Source: an uncultured Bacteroidota bacterium
Lineage (GTDB): Bacteria > Bacteroidota > Bacteroidia > AKYH767-A > 2013-40CM-41-45
Assembly (NCBI GenBank): GCA_937871435.1
Contig: CALMQM010000078.1
Location: 1 to 49,097 of the forward strand
Length of the DNA stretch: 49,097 bases
Reading direction: 5' to 3'
Shown: in pieces, positions 16,996 through 25,285 of the stretch
How the letters are laid out: every line of letters begins with the position of its first letter
How positions within the stretch are numbered: position 1 is the stretch's first letter
Notes under the pieces: model-generated
The model's database searches: none
What the model saw: only the letters and a program-made list of their open reading frames with translations
What the model was told of the DNA's origin: nothing
Translations under genes and position numbers: made by a program

Positions 16996-17664
16996 TCAAG
17001 AATCAAATTTCGAAGCATCCCAGATCTGACCGGCAGGAAATAATTCTTGCTTCCGCTTTTTCATTTCTGTTGCTATAAGAGCGCTGCTTCCACCCTGCTC
17101 TTCCAGTTTAGCAATGATGTTCTCATAACTTTGCTCATCTCTGTTTTGACTCAGCTTGAATACATTGTCCAGCTTCTCCGCTTTGATTTCGAATCCGACT
17201 ATGGCGGGCATCATTTTACTCAGGAAGGTATCCGGCAGATTGTCGTAGAAAGTAAGAGATGCTGTATTACCCTTTTCAAATTTTAAGGTAAGTTTCTTCA
17301 TGAATTCGATCAATTCACTATCTGACATAAACCGGATTTCTCCGATTGCATGAACACTCATGTAATTCCAGGTGCTCCCAATGTGCGGATTACTGTACCA
17401 GGATGCGCTCACATACGCGGAAGGACCGGTGAAGACCAACAATGCATGCTCGTTTTCCATGAAGGCTTTGTGATGATCCGTATTCCGCATAATATGCCCC
17501 TGAAAATACAATTCACCATTTCGTTCTTCCACCAACACAGGAATTTGTGTTGCTATTTGTTTCCCCGAAAGAAAACTACCGGTTAAAAATGCAAACGGAA
17601 ACTCCTCAAGGAAATTCAGAATAGTCTGCTTGTCCTTTTCTTTGAAATATGAAAAATGATACAT
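16996..17664 (-). CDS. PaiB-family FMN-binding protein
   Basis: A 222-residue cytoplasmic protein of the PaiB family, called FMN-binding negative transcriptional regulators after B. subtilis PaiB. Family blocks are visible: IATQIPVLVEE, LYFQGHIMRNTDHHKAF, GPSAYVSASWYS, GSTWNYMSVHAIGEIRF, MMPAIVGFEIKAEKLDNVFKLSQN and a C-terminal helix. The fold is a split barrel that binds flavin. Many members may be flavin-dependent enzymes and not regulators. It converges with the T9SS gene upstream. TACTTTTA lies six bases before the ATG on its strand and may be its -7 box. Confidence 0.85.
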   Translation of the reverse strand: MYHFSYFKEKDKQTILNFLEEFPFAFLTGSFLSGKQIATQIPVLVEERNGELYFQGHIMRNTDHHKAFMENEHALLVFTGPSAYVSASWYSNPHIGSTWNYMSVHAIGEIRFMSDSELIEFMKKLTLKFEKGNTASLTFYDNLPDTFLSKMMPAIVGFEIKAEKLDNVFKLSQNRDEQSYENIIAKLEEQGGSSALIATEMKKRKQELFPAGQIWDASKFDS

Positions 17665-17843
17665 AGGATGTAAAAGTAGAATTTTCTAAAAAATAACCGA
17701 CAATACACCTGAAGATATACCAATCCTGGATATAAATACGAATAAAGAATGGGAGATCCCACCTCGATCCTGGTTCATTTATTTCGTCCACTGAAGTATG
17801 CTTGATATAACTCAAGTATGAATCCACCAAGAGTTCATACCTA

Positions 17844-19292
17844 TCAGGAATGTCCGAGTATTATTTTTTTATTCCCGGATCCTGCAGCAGTGGTGACGTG
17901 AAGAATGTATACACCGGAACAAAAACCGGACATGTTGAGGATCGTTTGTTTATCAGGAGCATCCGGCTTTTCGCTGAAAATAATTTCTCCCAACAGGTTA
18001 CATACTTCCAGTTTTTTCAACGGGCTCGATGTTTCAATGGTAACAAAGTCCGTAGCCGGATTCGGGAATGCATTAATGAATACATCCTTCTGAAATTCCG
18101 GAACAGCGGCATTCGTTGAAAAACAAACTTCGAGAGCAGGACGTCTACTTGAATCCGGATTATCTCCGGAAGCAAAGATCATCCGGGCATAAGGTGTTTC
18201 ATCTACCATCTTTATCAGAAATCCATTATTGGATCCGCTCACCATTTGTTGAACCATCGCTGTTACATCGAGATTCGTATAATCCTGTGTTCCGGATGTA
18301 CTTTGCAAAAGTCTCACTTCATCCTGTGCTGTCGCTGCCGGCTGATTGTTCCACGTTGTCGTTGATTCACTCCATGGACCAGTGACCCGCTGGACAACCG
18401 ATTCATTGGAATGCGTCAGGGATTCATGTGGAGCATTCGTGTAATTATTGATTGCCGCATAAAACAACGAAAGAGAAGCACTGCTCACAACCGCTGTGCC
18501 TGGTATGGCTGACAAATCAAACTTGAAAAGATTTCTCCATATAACCGGAGTACCATTAATTGTCCATCCTGCCATGTTGTATTCAATCTCATTGCCATAA
18601 TTATTGGATGGATTGTAATTATCAATCGCCACATCTTCGCTGTTCGGAGAAAGCACAAGAGTAATGCAATCCGTATAAGTGACATCCAGCGTGGGATGTA
18701 GCAATGTGTCGGGATGATCCCCGGAAGCAAAGATCATCCGGGCGTATGGAGATTCATCCAACATACTGATGAGAAAACCATTATTACCATTTTGAACCAT
18801 CTGACTAACCATAGCGGTTACATCCATATTCAGGTAATCCTGATTTGCTGAAGTACTCTGTGGAAGCGTCAATGCATCCAGGTTGGTGACTGTTGGCTGG
18901 TTGTTCCAGGTTGCGGTGGATTCTGTCCAATGAGAAGTCACCCGTTGAACAATGCTTGCATTGGAATGTGTTAAGGATTGCTGTGGCGCATTTGTATAAC
19001 TGTTCGTCACAGCGTAATGCAGAGAAAGTTTTGCATCAAGAACCTGAGCACCGGCAGGAATCTGACTCAGATCAAATTTGAAAAGATTACGCCAGATGAC
19101 AGGAGTTCCGGAAATACTCCAACCGGCCATGTTGTATTCTATTTCATTGGGATAATTATTCCCCGGATTATAATTGTCAATCGCGGCGTCTTCACCGTTT
19201 GCATTGAGAGATAAATGAAGAGTTGTTTGCGCAGATACGATGTTGAGACTCTGAATACAAATCATCAACACGAATATGTAAGTCTTTTTCAT
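17844..19292 (-). CDS. T9SS-sorted protein with two tandem DNRLRE domains
   Basis: A 482-residue exported protein. The start at 19292 gives MKKTYIFVLMICIQSLNIVSA as signal peptide; an upstream in-frame ATG at 19337 would put 15 extra residues before it. Two nearly identical modules of about 185 residues follow. Each has NYNPGNNYPNEIEYNMAGW or its counterpart, TPVIWRNLFKFDLS, SLTHSN, VQRVT-WTES-TWNNQP, LDVTAMV-QMV-GNNGFLI and ARMIFASGDHPD. This is the DNRLRE/CBM96-like pattern, which in some proteins binds polysaccharide. A sorting domain closes it (FINAFPNPATDFVTIET, FCSGVYILHVTTAAG). The modules are similar enough to suggest a recent internal duplication. Confidence 0.88.
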   Translation of the reverse strand: MKKTYIFVLMICIQSLNIVSAQTTLHLSLNANGEDAAIDNYNPGNNYPNEIEYNMAGWSISGTPVIWRNLFKFDLSQIPAGAQVLDAKLSLHYAVTNSYTNAPQQSLTHSNASIVQRVTSHWTESTATWNNQPTVTNLDALTLPQSTSANQDYLNMDVTAMVSQMVQNGNNGFLISMLDESPYARMIFASGDHPDTLLHPTLDVTYTDCITLVLSPNSEDVAIDNYNPSNNYGNEIEYNMAGWTINGTPVIWRNLFKFDLSAIPGTAVVSSASLSLFYAAINNYTNAPHESLTHSNESVVQRVTGPWSESTTTWNNQPAATAQDEVRLLQSTSGTQDYTNLDVTAMVQQMVSGSNNGFLIKMVDETPYARMIFASGDNPDSSRRPALEVCFSTNAAVPEFQKDVFINAFPNPATDFVTIETSSPLKKLEVCNLLGEIIFSEKPDAPDKQTILNMSGFCSGVYILHVTTAAGSGNKKIILGHS

Positions 19293-19652
19293 TTTGAGTG
19301 ATGTTAAAATTGTGAGGAAAAAATCATTCTCATTCAATAATCTTTATATGAAGATATACCAAATCAGGTGTATTCAATGTTTTCCCTGTAAATTAATCTG
19401 TTTACAGGACAAAGTTCATTTCATCAGGAATCAGCTCTGTCAACTTGCTCCATAACCCTGCGTATACAGGAAATTGCTCCAATTACCCAAAGGAACATGG
19501 TTGCCGGATGAAGGAAAATGTATACAGATTTGAAAAGCTGTATTAATTTGTATATCAATGGTTTATTCGATGTCTCGAAGGCTCCAAAAACCCGCGATAC
19601 TTACAGGAAATTCCTCAAAAAACTCTGGTGTTTACTCTGGTGTGAATGCTGA
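19293..19652. other. Intergenic region with no recognised feature
   Basis: It lies between a minus-strand gene start and a minus-strand gene end. Small open frames occur but lack coding character, and no clear hairpin or -33/-7 pair was found. Confidence 0.4.
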
Positions 19653-20066
19653 TTATCTTGTTTTTCCGGACTCTCTTTTTTTCAAAGCTTTTTTCTTAAC
19701 TATTTTTTTTGCTGCCGGTTTCATCGCTTTGGGGCTGGCATGTCGCGGTTGATATACTCCAAGTTTGCCACCACCCGGTAAAGTAAGTTGAACCAATTGC
19801 CCCCAACCTTGTTGCTGAATTTTACCGCATGAAATTTTTTGTTTACTCATTTCACTGACAAACTTCTTAATATCCTCGCACATGAGATAAATTTCATGTT
19901 TGTCATTTTCAGAAGAAGGATGGACTGCAAGTTCTGAAGGCGGGAGACCGAAAATCAGCCATCCGTCGCCAACGTCAACATGCGTCAGTTTTAAGATGTT
20001 TTTGAAGAAGGCTTTGTCGGCCTCTGTATTCTTCGAATAAATAATCAGGTGAATTCCGGAAAGCAT
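19653..20066 (-). CDS. VOC (glyoxalase/dioxygenase) superfamily protein with Lys-rich tail
   Basis: A 137-residue protein. Residues 1-112 form a VOC-type unit: LSGIHLIIYSKNTEADKAFFKNIL at the start, GWLIFGLPPSELAVHPSS, HEIYLMCEDIKKFVSEMS and GQLVQLTLPGGGKLGVYQPRH. Such proteins dimerise and bind metals or small molecules; the substrate here is unknown. After PRHASPKAMKP the last 22 or so residues are strongly basic (KKIVKKKALKKRESGK), an unusual tail that could bind nucleic acid. It is the last of three minus-strand genes with short gaps. Confidence 0.8.
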   Translation of the reverse strand: MLSGIHLIIYSKNTEADKAFFKNILKLTHVDVGDGWLIFGLPPSELAVHPSSENDKHEIYLMCEDIKKFVSEMSKQKISCGKIQQQGWGQLVQLTLPGGGKLGVYQPRHASPKAMKPAAKKIVKKKALKKRESGKTR

Positions 20067-20112
20067 GCGTTATTTATTTTGATAAATTTTTTTATTGATA
20101 AAAACATTGACT

Positions 20113-20919
20113 TCAGACCAGACGAACCAGTTTTCCTTTTCGTTTCACAATATTCTTGTAGTCCCATTGTATCTTCTCCGACTTCTTCAACCATCTTTTC
20201 AAATCCGATTTTTTCACTTCAGAAATTTCATTGTAGAAAATGGAAGCGTCCTTGAATTTTTCCCCTCTCTTATTCAATGCTGCTTCTCCAAAATCAGCGC
20301 CGCTCCAAAACATCAGCCGAATTCCATCTTTCTGTTTGCTGAATCCTACAATTGGATTTCCGTCAATAAACCAAACAGGATGCGCATGCCAGACCTTACT
20401 TTCCGCTTTCTTCAGGTTCTCATTAATAATAGTGGTTAGTAATTCACAAACTGGCATGTCCTTCGAAGAAAGTTTCTTCAGATAGGCCAAAATATCTTTT
20501 CCTACAGTGGATTTTTCTTTCGATGCAGGTTTAGATTGTGCACTACTTTCATCTCTCGCTTTGACAAGTGCACGAATTGTTTTTTCCAAGAGGTCAAAAG
20601 GAAATGGTTGATCTAATGGAAACTGATACGTAGCTTTCGATACATGATATTTTCTAATTTCTTTCGGGATCAGATCTGCATCCCGAGGGATGATAAATAA
20701 ACTGATGTGTTTTTTAAAAGCCGCGAAATAAATAAGTCGGCCACGAACTCCCTTGCCTCCATATTCATAGAATGGCATACTATAGCTTAATCGTTCGTCA
20801 GATTTAGGTGCAGCTTTCTTAATTGTGGCTCTGATCCTGAGCAATGTTTTTTGAACATCTTTTGGAAATATAGAAATGTAATCTTCTACACCTTTCAGAC
20901 TTGTATTTTTAGCATCCAT
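20113..20919 (-). CDS. Double DUF1801 (YdhG-like) protein
   Basis: A 268-residue protein with two related parts. Residues about 1-120 match DUF1801/YdhG: VEDYISIFPKDVQKTLLRIRATIKKAAP, ERLSYSMPFYEYGG, LIYFAAFKKHISLFIIP and KATYQFPLDQPFPFDLLEKTIRALVKAR. After a short Ser/Lys linker, residues about 145-265 form a second, more divergent copy: ILAYLKKLSSKDMPVCELLTTIINENLKKAESKVWHAHPVWFIDGNPIVGFSKQKDGIRLMFWSGADFG. The family includes B. subtilis Fra/YdhG, proposed as an iron chaperone of the frataxin type; a role in iron handling here is only inference. The stop lies 46 bp from the VOC gene. Confidence 0.82.
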   Translation of the reverse strand: MDAKNTSLKGVEDYISIFPKDVQKTLLRIRATIKKAAPKSDERLSYSMPFYEYGGKGVRGRLIYFAAFKKHISLFIIPRDADLIPKEIRKYHVSKATYQFPLDQPFPFDLLEKTIRALVKARDESSAQSKPASKEKSTVGKDILAYLKKLSSKDMPVCELLTTIINENLKKAESKVWHAHPVWFIDGNPIVGFSKQKDGIRLMFWSGADFGEAALNKRGEKFKDASIFYNEISEVKKSDLKRWLKKSEKIQWDYKNIVKRKGKLVRLV

Positions 20920-21246
20920 AATTAAATTGAGCGTTTATCATTGATGTTATTCAATCTTATAAAATACACATTGTCATTTTTTGAGAACAAAATGGTTGGA
21001 CAAATTTTAGGGCCTATTAAAAACCTGATCCCGGTGCTGTAAATATAGTTCGTAGTTTCATTCAGAAGCTTTCAATGCCTGAACTTTATTTACTGAATCC
21101 CTGTCTGTCAGCCTTAAAACAGGTTAAGTATGCTCCTCCCGCATAGTGCAAAATATTTTCAGCGAATAGGAAAAAAACAGATTATAAGTGATGCTCCTGA
21201 TTCATTCCCGGTTAAGAGAATTATGCATCAGTATAAAATATTCTGT
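20920..21246. other. Intergenic region with no recognised feature
   Basis: About 327 bp between two minus-strand genes. I see no coding frame of merit, no convincing terminator and no repeat shared with the rest of the window. Confidence 0.4.
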
Positions 21247-22026
21247 TTATTTCTCAAGAAATTTTTCAATCAATGGAACAATCATGTCGCTCTCTTTGAA
21301 GTCAGGTGTGAGCGTGGTTATTTCACCAATGTATTCACCATGGCCACCCGGAATTATGGCCAGTTCCGCCTGAACTATCAACTTCCGAAGTTCAAGAGCA
21401 TGTTCAGGGGTAATAATGTCTTTATCGCCAATGAGAATTAAAGTCGGTGCCTTAATCGAAGTAATTTGTTCATCCGGAATATCCCGGAAATTAACCATTC
21501 TCTTAGCATCCCTGTCATGCATAATTTGCAATCCTTTCGGATCTGTTGCAACTTTTTTATATTCTTCCTGCAACAAGACCGGCATAGTATCCAGACTTGC
21601 CTTTGACATGAAATCCCAAAACCAGGAAGGAACTCCGTTTCTTTTTGCGAGCGGGGAAGCGAGAATAATTTTATTTGCAAATGCGGGCTGACGAATCACA
21701 ATCTGCATCAGCGTTGTTGCTCCATTGCTGAAGCCAAAAAAATCCGCTTTGTAAATGTGCAGATTCTGAAGCAGAGCAATTACATCATCAGCATCCTGCT
21801 CAAAAGTTGTGTCTGTGTCGCGGTCACTTGTTCTTCCATGAGCCTGTAACTCCAATGCAATCACTTTTCTCGTTTTCGCGAGCAACGGAATTACTCTTCC
21901 AAAAGTGGTATCAATGGTAGAACCGCCTCCGTGAATCAAAACTAATGGCTTGCCATCACCATGTATCTCATAGTACATCTGCAAACCATTTACCTGTGAA
22001 TATCCGCTTGTCATCACTAATTTCAA
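21247..22026 (-). CDS. Alpha/beta hydrolase
   Basis: A 259-residue alpha/beta hydrolase. The oxyanion segment LVLIHGGGST, the nucleophile elbow GFSNGAT (Ser), the acid in LILIGDKDIITPEH and the His in IIPGGHGEYIGE complete a catalytic triad. Residues about 120-190 form a cap region with PSWFWDFMS. The substrate cannot be told from sequence; relatives include esterases and C-C hydrolases. The start could instead be the ATG at 22014 (MTSGYSQ). It lies 82 bp downstream of the TonB receptor gene, with an inverted repeat between them. No signal peptide is seen, so it is probably cytoplasmic. Confidence 0.88.
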   Translation of the reverse strand: MKLVMTSGYSQVNGLQMYYEIHGDGKPLVLIHGGGSTIDTTFGRVIPLLAKTRKVIALELQAHGRTSDRDTDTTFEQDADDVIALLQNLHIYKADFFGFSNGATTLMQIVIRQPAFANKIILASPLAKRNGVPSWFWDFMSKASLDTMPVLLQEEYKKVATDPKGLQIMHDRDAKRMVNFRDIPDEQITSIKAPTLILIGDKDIITPEHALELRKLIVQAELAIIPGGHGEYIGEITTLTPDFKESDMIVPLIEKFLEK

Positions 22027-22033
22027 TGATACT

Positions 22034-22087
22034 CACATCTCCGGAAAAAAGATTTATATTCAGGTTAAACTATTTTCCGGAGATGTG
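22034..22087 (-). terminator. Inverted repeat after the TonB receptor gene
   Basis: CACATCTCCGGAAAA (22034-22048) and TTTTCCGGAGATGTG (22073-22087) are perfectly complementary over 15 bp with a 24-nt loop. It lies between the receptor stop and the hydrolase start. No T-run follows, so a terminator role is plausible but not certain; it could also be a regulator site for the hydrolase. Confidence 0.55.
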
Positions 22088-22108
22088 ATACTGCCATTAC
22101 AAGATAAG

Positions 22109-24529
22109 TTATTTCTTAAAAGACAATGGAATAATTACTTTAAAGGAAATGTTTCTTCCCATGTTGTACACTCCGGTTCTTCTTGTTGTGTAATTTTCCT
22201 CGCCATATTTTAGTCTGCTCAGGTGACTTTGGTATGCAACATCGCCCAGATTATTTGCCGCGATATACAAAGAAAACAAAGTTTTGGATTTTGAAACTAT
22301 ATCCGAGCCGATACCGACATCGATAAGTGAATAGCCGGGAGTTGCCGTTTCTGTTCCGAATGCTGAATAGAAATGATTCTGATCAAAATAATGATCAAGT
22401 TCTATTTTTACATACGCATTGGCCAAAACTCTTCCTAGTTTTTTCTTATCCGCTCTTAATTCAGAAGAAAATTTTGGCGCCGGAGTAAACGGGAGATATT
22501 TCATTGAATCAGGCTGGTTTGCCTGAATTGATTGCACATAGGCAAAACTATTTTCAAAGTGCAACCAATCCAAAGGGTGAGGATGAATGTCAATTGAAAT
22601 TTCTCCTCCTAACAAATGAGCATTTCCGGATGTGTATTTAAATGTACTGAAACCATCAGTCAATGAATCAGTGCCATCCAGCCCCTGAAGTTTTTGAAGG
22701 TAGATGTAGTTCGCGATATCGTTGTAAAACAGATCAGCCTCCGCTGTAACATGCTGGGTATTCAATCCCAAGGCATAATCCAGCTGCAGACTATTCTCAG
22801 CTTTCAATGTAGGTGCACCGATGATGTAGTTGATAGTTCCTTCGTGTACTCCATTTGCAGAAATCTCAGCAATGTTTGGCGACCGGAATCCTCTGGAAAT
22901 ATTCAATTTGGTAAAAACCTCCTCACTAAACTGATATGTAGCTCCGATACTGCCTGATATTCCCCCGAAGTCAGCATTAAACTGTGTGAATTGATGCAGT
23001 GAATTAGCATCAGGAACTGTAGTCTTTGATCCGTTTTCATCGAGCCACAAATCTTTTCCGTTTTCAGTTCGTGAATCGTAACGCAATCCACCACTTATGT
23101 CCAACTTATTCCATGATTTCTTCGCGATCGCAAAGAGTCCGATATCAAACAGGTTATAATCCGGGATAAGAAACTCCGTTCCTTTATTCTGAGAATTCTG
23201 ATACATCCCATTTACTCCAAAAGAAATATCCAGGTTATTATTCTCAGGCAGAATATAACGCACATCATAATTCATGGTATTCATAAAAAAGTAAAGCCCG
23301 TATTTCCCCTCTTCAAGGATATCCGCGTACTCCTGTCGTTGATTCTGTTGCCATCCTACTATCGCTTTCAGATTTCCGGATCCGATGATAAAACTGTTAT
23401 TCAATACAGCTTTGTAATGATGAATTTTCTGAAATGGTGTCAAAGGTGTGTAGCTTTTGAAGTCACTGTTCGTAGCGATGGCAGATCCTTCGACAGAATC
23501 GTTCACTGCTACCGGTTTTAAAAATTGACCTGAAGCACTGTCGCGTTCACCTTCAACAATCCCCGGTGTCAGATCATACACACTAAAATGCAAATGAGAG
23601 TAGCCCCAGGATTTATTCAAGCCGATGATTCCTCCGAAAGTATTTTCCTTATATCCTGAATTAAAAACATATCCATCGTATTTATTCTGATAAGCATGCG
23701 CCATTTTATTTGAATATCGAACATCCCAGATAAATCCCTTCTGATTGCCGGCAAAATTCAGTGAGCCGCCAAGTAATCCATTGTTCGATTGATAATTCGC
23801 CAGAACATTTCCCTGGATAGTTCCTTCAGGTAAAGTCGGCGCCGGCAACATATTGATTACACCTGCCATTGCATCGCTTCCATAGGATAAACTTGCAGGG
23901 CCTTTCAGAATTTCCACACGGTTCACACTATACTCATCGATTTCAATTCCGTGTTCATCGCCCCATTGCTGGCCTTCCTGGCGAATTCCATCGTTCACCA
24001 CTACAACACGGTTGTATCCAAGTCCGCGTATGACGGGTTTTGAAATACCCGAACCTGTTGTAACCTGCGAAACACCGGGTTGAGTAGCAATCGCATCAAT
24101 AATATTGGTGGTGGAAAGTTGCTTGAGCTGAATAGGAGAAATTGTGGATATAGGAGTTGGCGTTCTGTTTTTCTCCGCTGATTTTGATAAACCCGTAACA
24201 ACAATTTCATTCAGTTCAGCAACTGATTCAACCATTTTAAAGTCCCTTGTCGTGATCGTTGACAAATCAATTTGTTCCGCAATTAATTTATAGCCTACAA
24301 AACTTACCTGAACCAATACTTTGATTTGCGGGAGATTTTCAATTTTATAAGTACCATCAATTCCGGAATTCGTACCAGTTTTTAGATCCGGAAAATAAAC
24401 AGAAACACCGGGAAGCGCTTCACCGGTTACACTGTCCGTGATACGCCCGCTCAATGTTGTCTGTACGGACGCATAAGTATTGGTAATTGTCGCCGCAATA
24501 GCAACAAGGATCATCAGATGTTTTTTCAT
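22109..24529 (-). CDS. TonB-dependent outer-membrane receptor
   Basis: An 806-residue outer-membrane importer. After a signal peptide (MKKHLMILVAIAATITNTYA) comes a carboxypeptidase regulatory-like domain (about 25-110: LSGRITDSVTGEALPGVSVYFPD, GTYKIENLP, FVGYKLI). The plug domain follows (about 115-235: NEIVVTGLSKSAEKNRTPTPIS, QPGVSQVTTGSGISKPVIRGLGYNRVVVVNDGIRQEGQQWGDEHG, VEILKGPASLSYGSDAMAGVINM). The rest is a 22-strand-type beta barrel ending FKVIIPLSFKK. The plug wording and the small His/Cys-rich exported protein just upstream resemble metal-type receptors, so zinc or copper uptake is inferred. No SusD partner is present, which argues against a glycan system. AGGA lies just before the start. 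Confidence 0.92.
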   Translation of the reverse strand: MKKHLMILVAIAATITNTYASVQTTLSGRITDSVTGEALPGVSVYFPDLKTGTNSGIDGTYKIENLPQIKVLVQVSFVGYKLIAEQIDLSTITTRDFKMVESVAELNEIVVTGLSKSAEKNRTPTPISTISPIQLKQLSTTNIIDAIATQPGVSQVTTGSGISKPVIRGLGYNRVVVVNDGIRQEGQQWGDEHGIEIDEYSVNRVEILKGPASLSYGSDAMAGVINMLPAPTLPEGTIQGNVLANYQSNNGLLGGSLNFAGNQKGFIWDVRYSNKMAHAYQNKYDGYVFNSGYKENTFGGIIGLNKSWGYSHLHFSVYDLTPGIVEGERDSASGQFLKPVAVNDSVEGSAIATNSDFKSYTPLTPFQKIHHYKAVLNNSFIIGSGNLKAIVGWQQNQRQEYADILEEGKYGLYFFMNTMNYDVRYILPENNNLDISFGVNGMYQNSQNKGTEFLIPDYNLFDIGLFAIAKKSWNKLDISGGLRYDSRTENGKDLWLDENGSKTTVPDANSLHQFTQFNADFGGISGSIGATYQFSEEVFTKLNISRGFRSPNIAEISANGVHEGTINYIIGAPTLKAENSLQLDYALGLNTQHVTAEADLFYNDIANYIYLQKLQGLDGTDSLTDGFSTFKYTSGNAHLLGGEISIDIHPHPLDWLHFENSFAYVQSIQANQPDSMKYLPFTPAPKFSSELRADKKKLGRVLANAYVKIELDHYFDQNHFYSAFGTETATPGYSLIDVGIGSDIVSKSKTLFSLYIAANNLGDVAYQSHLSRLKYGEENYTTRRTGVYNMGRNISFKVIIPLSFKK

Positions 24530-24643
24530 TCCTGATATTATTTAAGAATAGAATCATTAATTGAATAGAAACTTCAGCGAACATGAGAACAAATCATGCG
24601 CAAATTCAGCCTGTGGGAAGGCTGTTTAATATTCTACAAATCT

Positions 24644-24964
24644 TCAGGAAATAGACGGCGGACCTCTTAATGAAAAGTTGAACAGGGTTTGTTCAAAAGA
24701 AGAAGCCTTATAAAAATCAAAATATTCGTCAGTAAAGAACGGAACGAAAGAATCAAAAGTCAGAAGAATGGATTGATCCGCAGTAACAGGAACTAAATCG
24801 CAAATGAAGCAATGGTGCTCCAGTTGGTGTAAGTGAACATTGCTTTTTTCTGTACAATGAAAATCATTGCAATGTTCATACTGGTGAACAATCTCTGTTG
24901 CTGTTGGGAATAAAAACAGCAGCAGAAAAAAAACTGAGAGATATTTCTTCAGTCGCAACGACAT
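24644..24964 (-). CDS. Small exported His/Cys-rich protein next to the TonB receptor
   Basis: A 106-residue protein with an N-terminal hydrophobic leader (KKYLSVFFLLLFLFPTATE). Clustered metal-type residues follow: HQYEHCNDFHCTE, HLHQLEHHCFICD (four His and two Cys in thirteen residues), and an RGPPS C-terminus. Similar small proteins are often found beside metal-related TonB receptors in Bacteroidota. It precedes the receptor by 114 bp on the same strand and is probably co-transcribed. I infer a periplasmic metal binder or sensor; no enzyme fold is recognisable. TATCTTTG (24976-24969) ends four bases before the ATG. Confidence 0.75.
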   Translation of the reverse strand: MSLRLKKYLSVFFLLLFLFPTATEIVHQYEHCNDFHCTEKSNVHLHQLEHHCFICDLVPVTADQSILLTFDSFVPFFTDEYFDFYKASSFEQTLFNFSLRGPPSIS

Positions 24965-24968
24965 GGCT

Positions 24969-24976
24969 CAAAGATA
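24969..24976 (-). promoter_or_regulatory. Candidate -7 box four bases before the His/Cys-rich gene
   Basis: TATCTTTG on the minus strand is an exact TAnnTTTG match, followed by AGCC and the ATG at 24964. No convincing -33 element is seen. Confidence 0.4.
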
Positions 24977-25066
24977 TAAAAATAAAACGACTCTCTTTGT
25001 GATTAATAAATGAGCTATTTTAAGTGCCTGCAGCTTTCAAATGGAGCCGGTGCAATATGCTTTTAA

Positions 25067-25176
25067 ACCACAGAGTATCACAGAGTGCCACACAGAGTAT
25101 CACAGATTTTTTTGACTATTCTTCAACAACGTACTCTGTGTTCCTCTGTGAATACCTCCGCGTACCTCTGTGTTTC
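25067..25176. repeat. CACAGAG repeat cluster with inverted halves
   Basis: CACAGAGTATCACAGA occurs twice in the left half (25070-25085 and 25091-25106). The right half (about 25130-25176) carries the complementary CTCTGTG four times (TACTCTGTG, CCTCTGTG, ACCTCTGTG). The halves can pair across a T-rich centre. It lies in the roughly 320-bp gene-free stretch 24965-25285, which otherwise shows nothing. Confidence 0.85.
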
Positions 25177-25285
25177 AAAAAGGAAATATTTACAAAGAGA
25201 AGAGTAAAATTATAAAGCGATCATCAGAAAAGGTTTTGATTCGATCACCAAATTTTAATGCATTCTTTAAAAACAGAAAACTACT

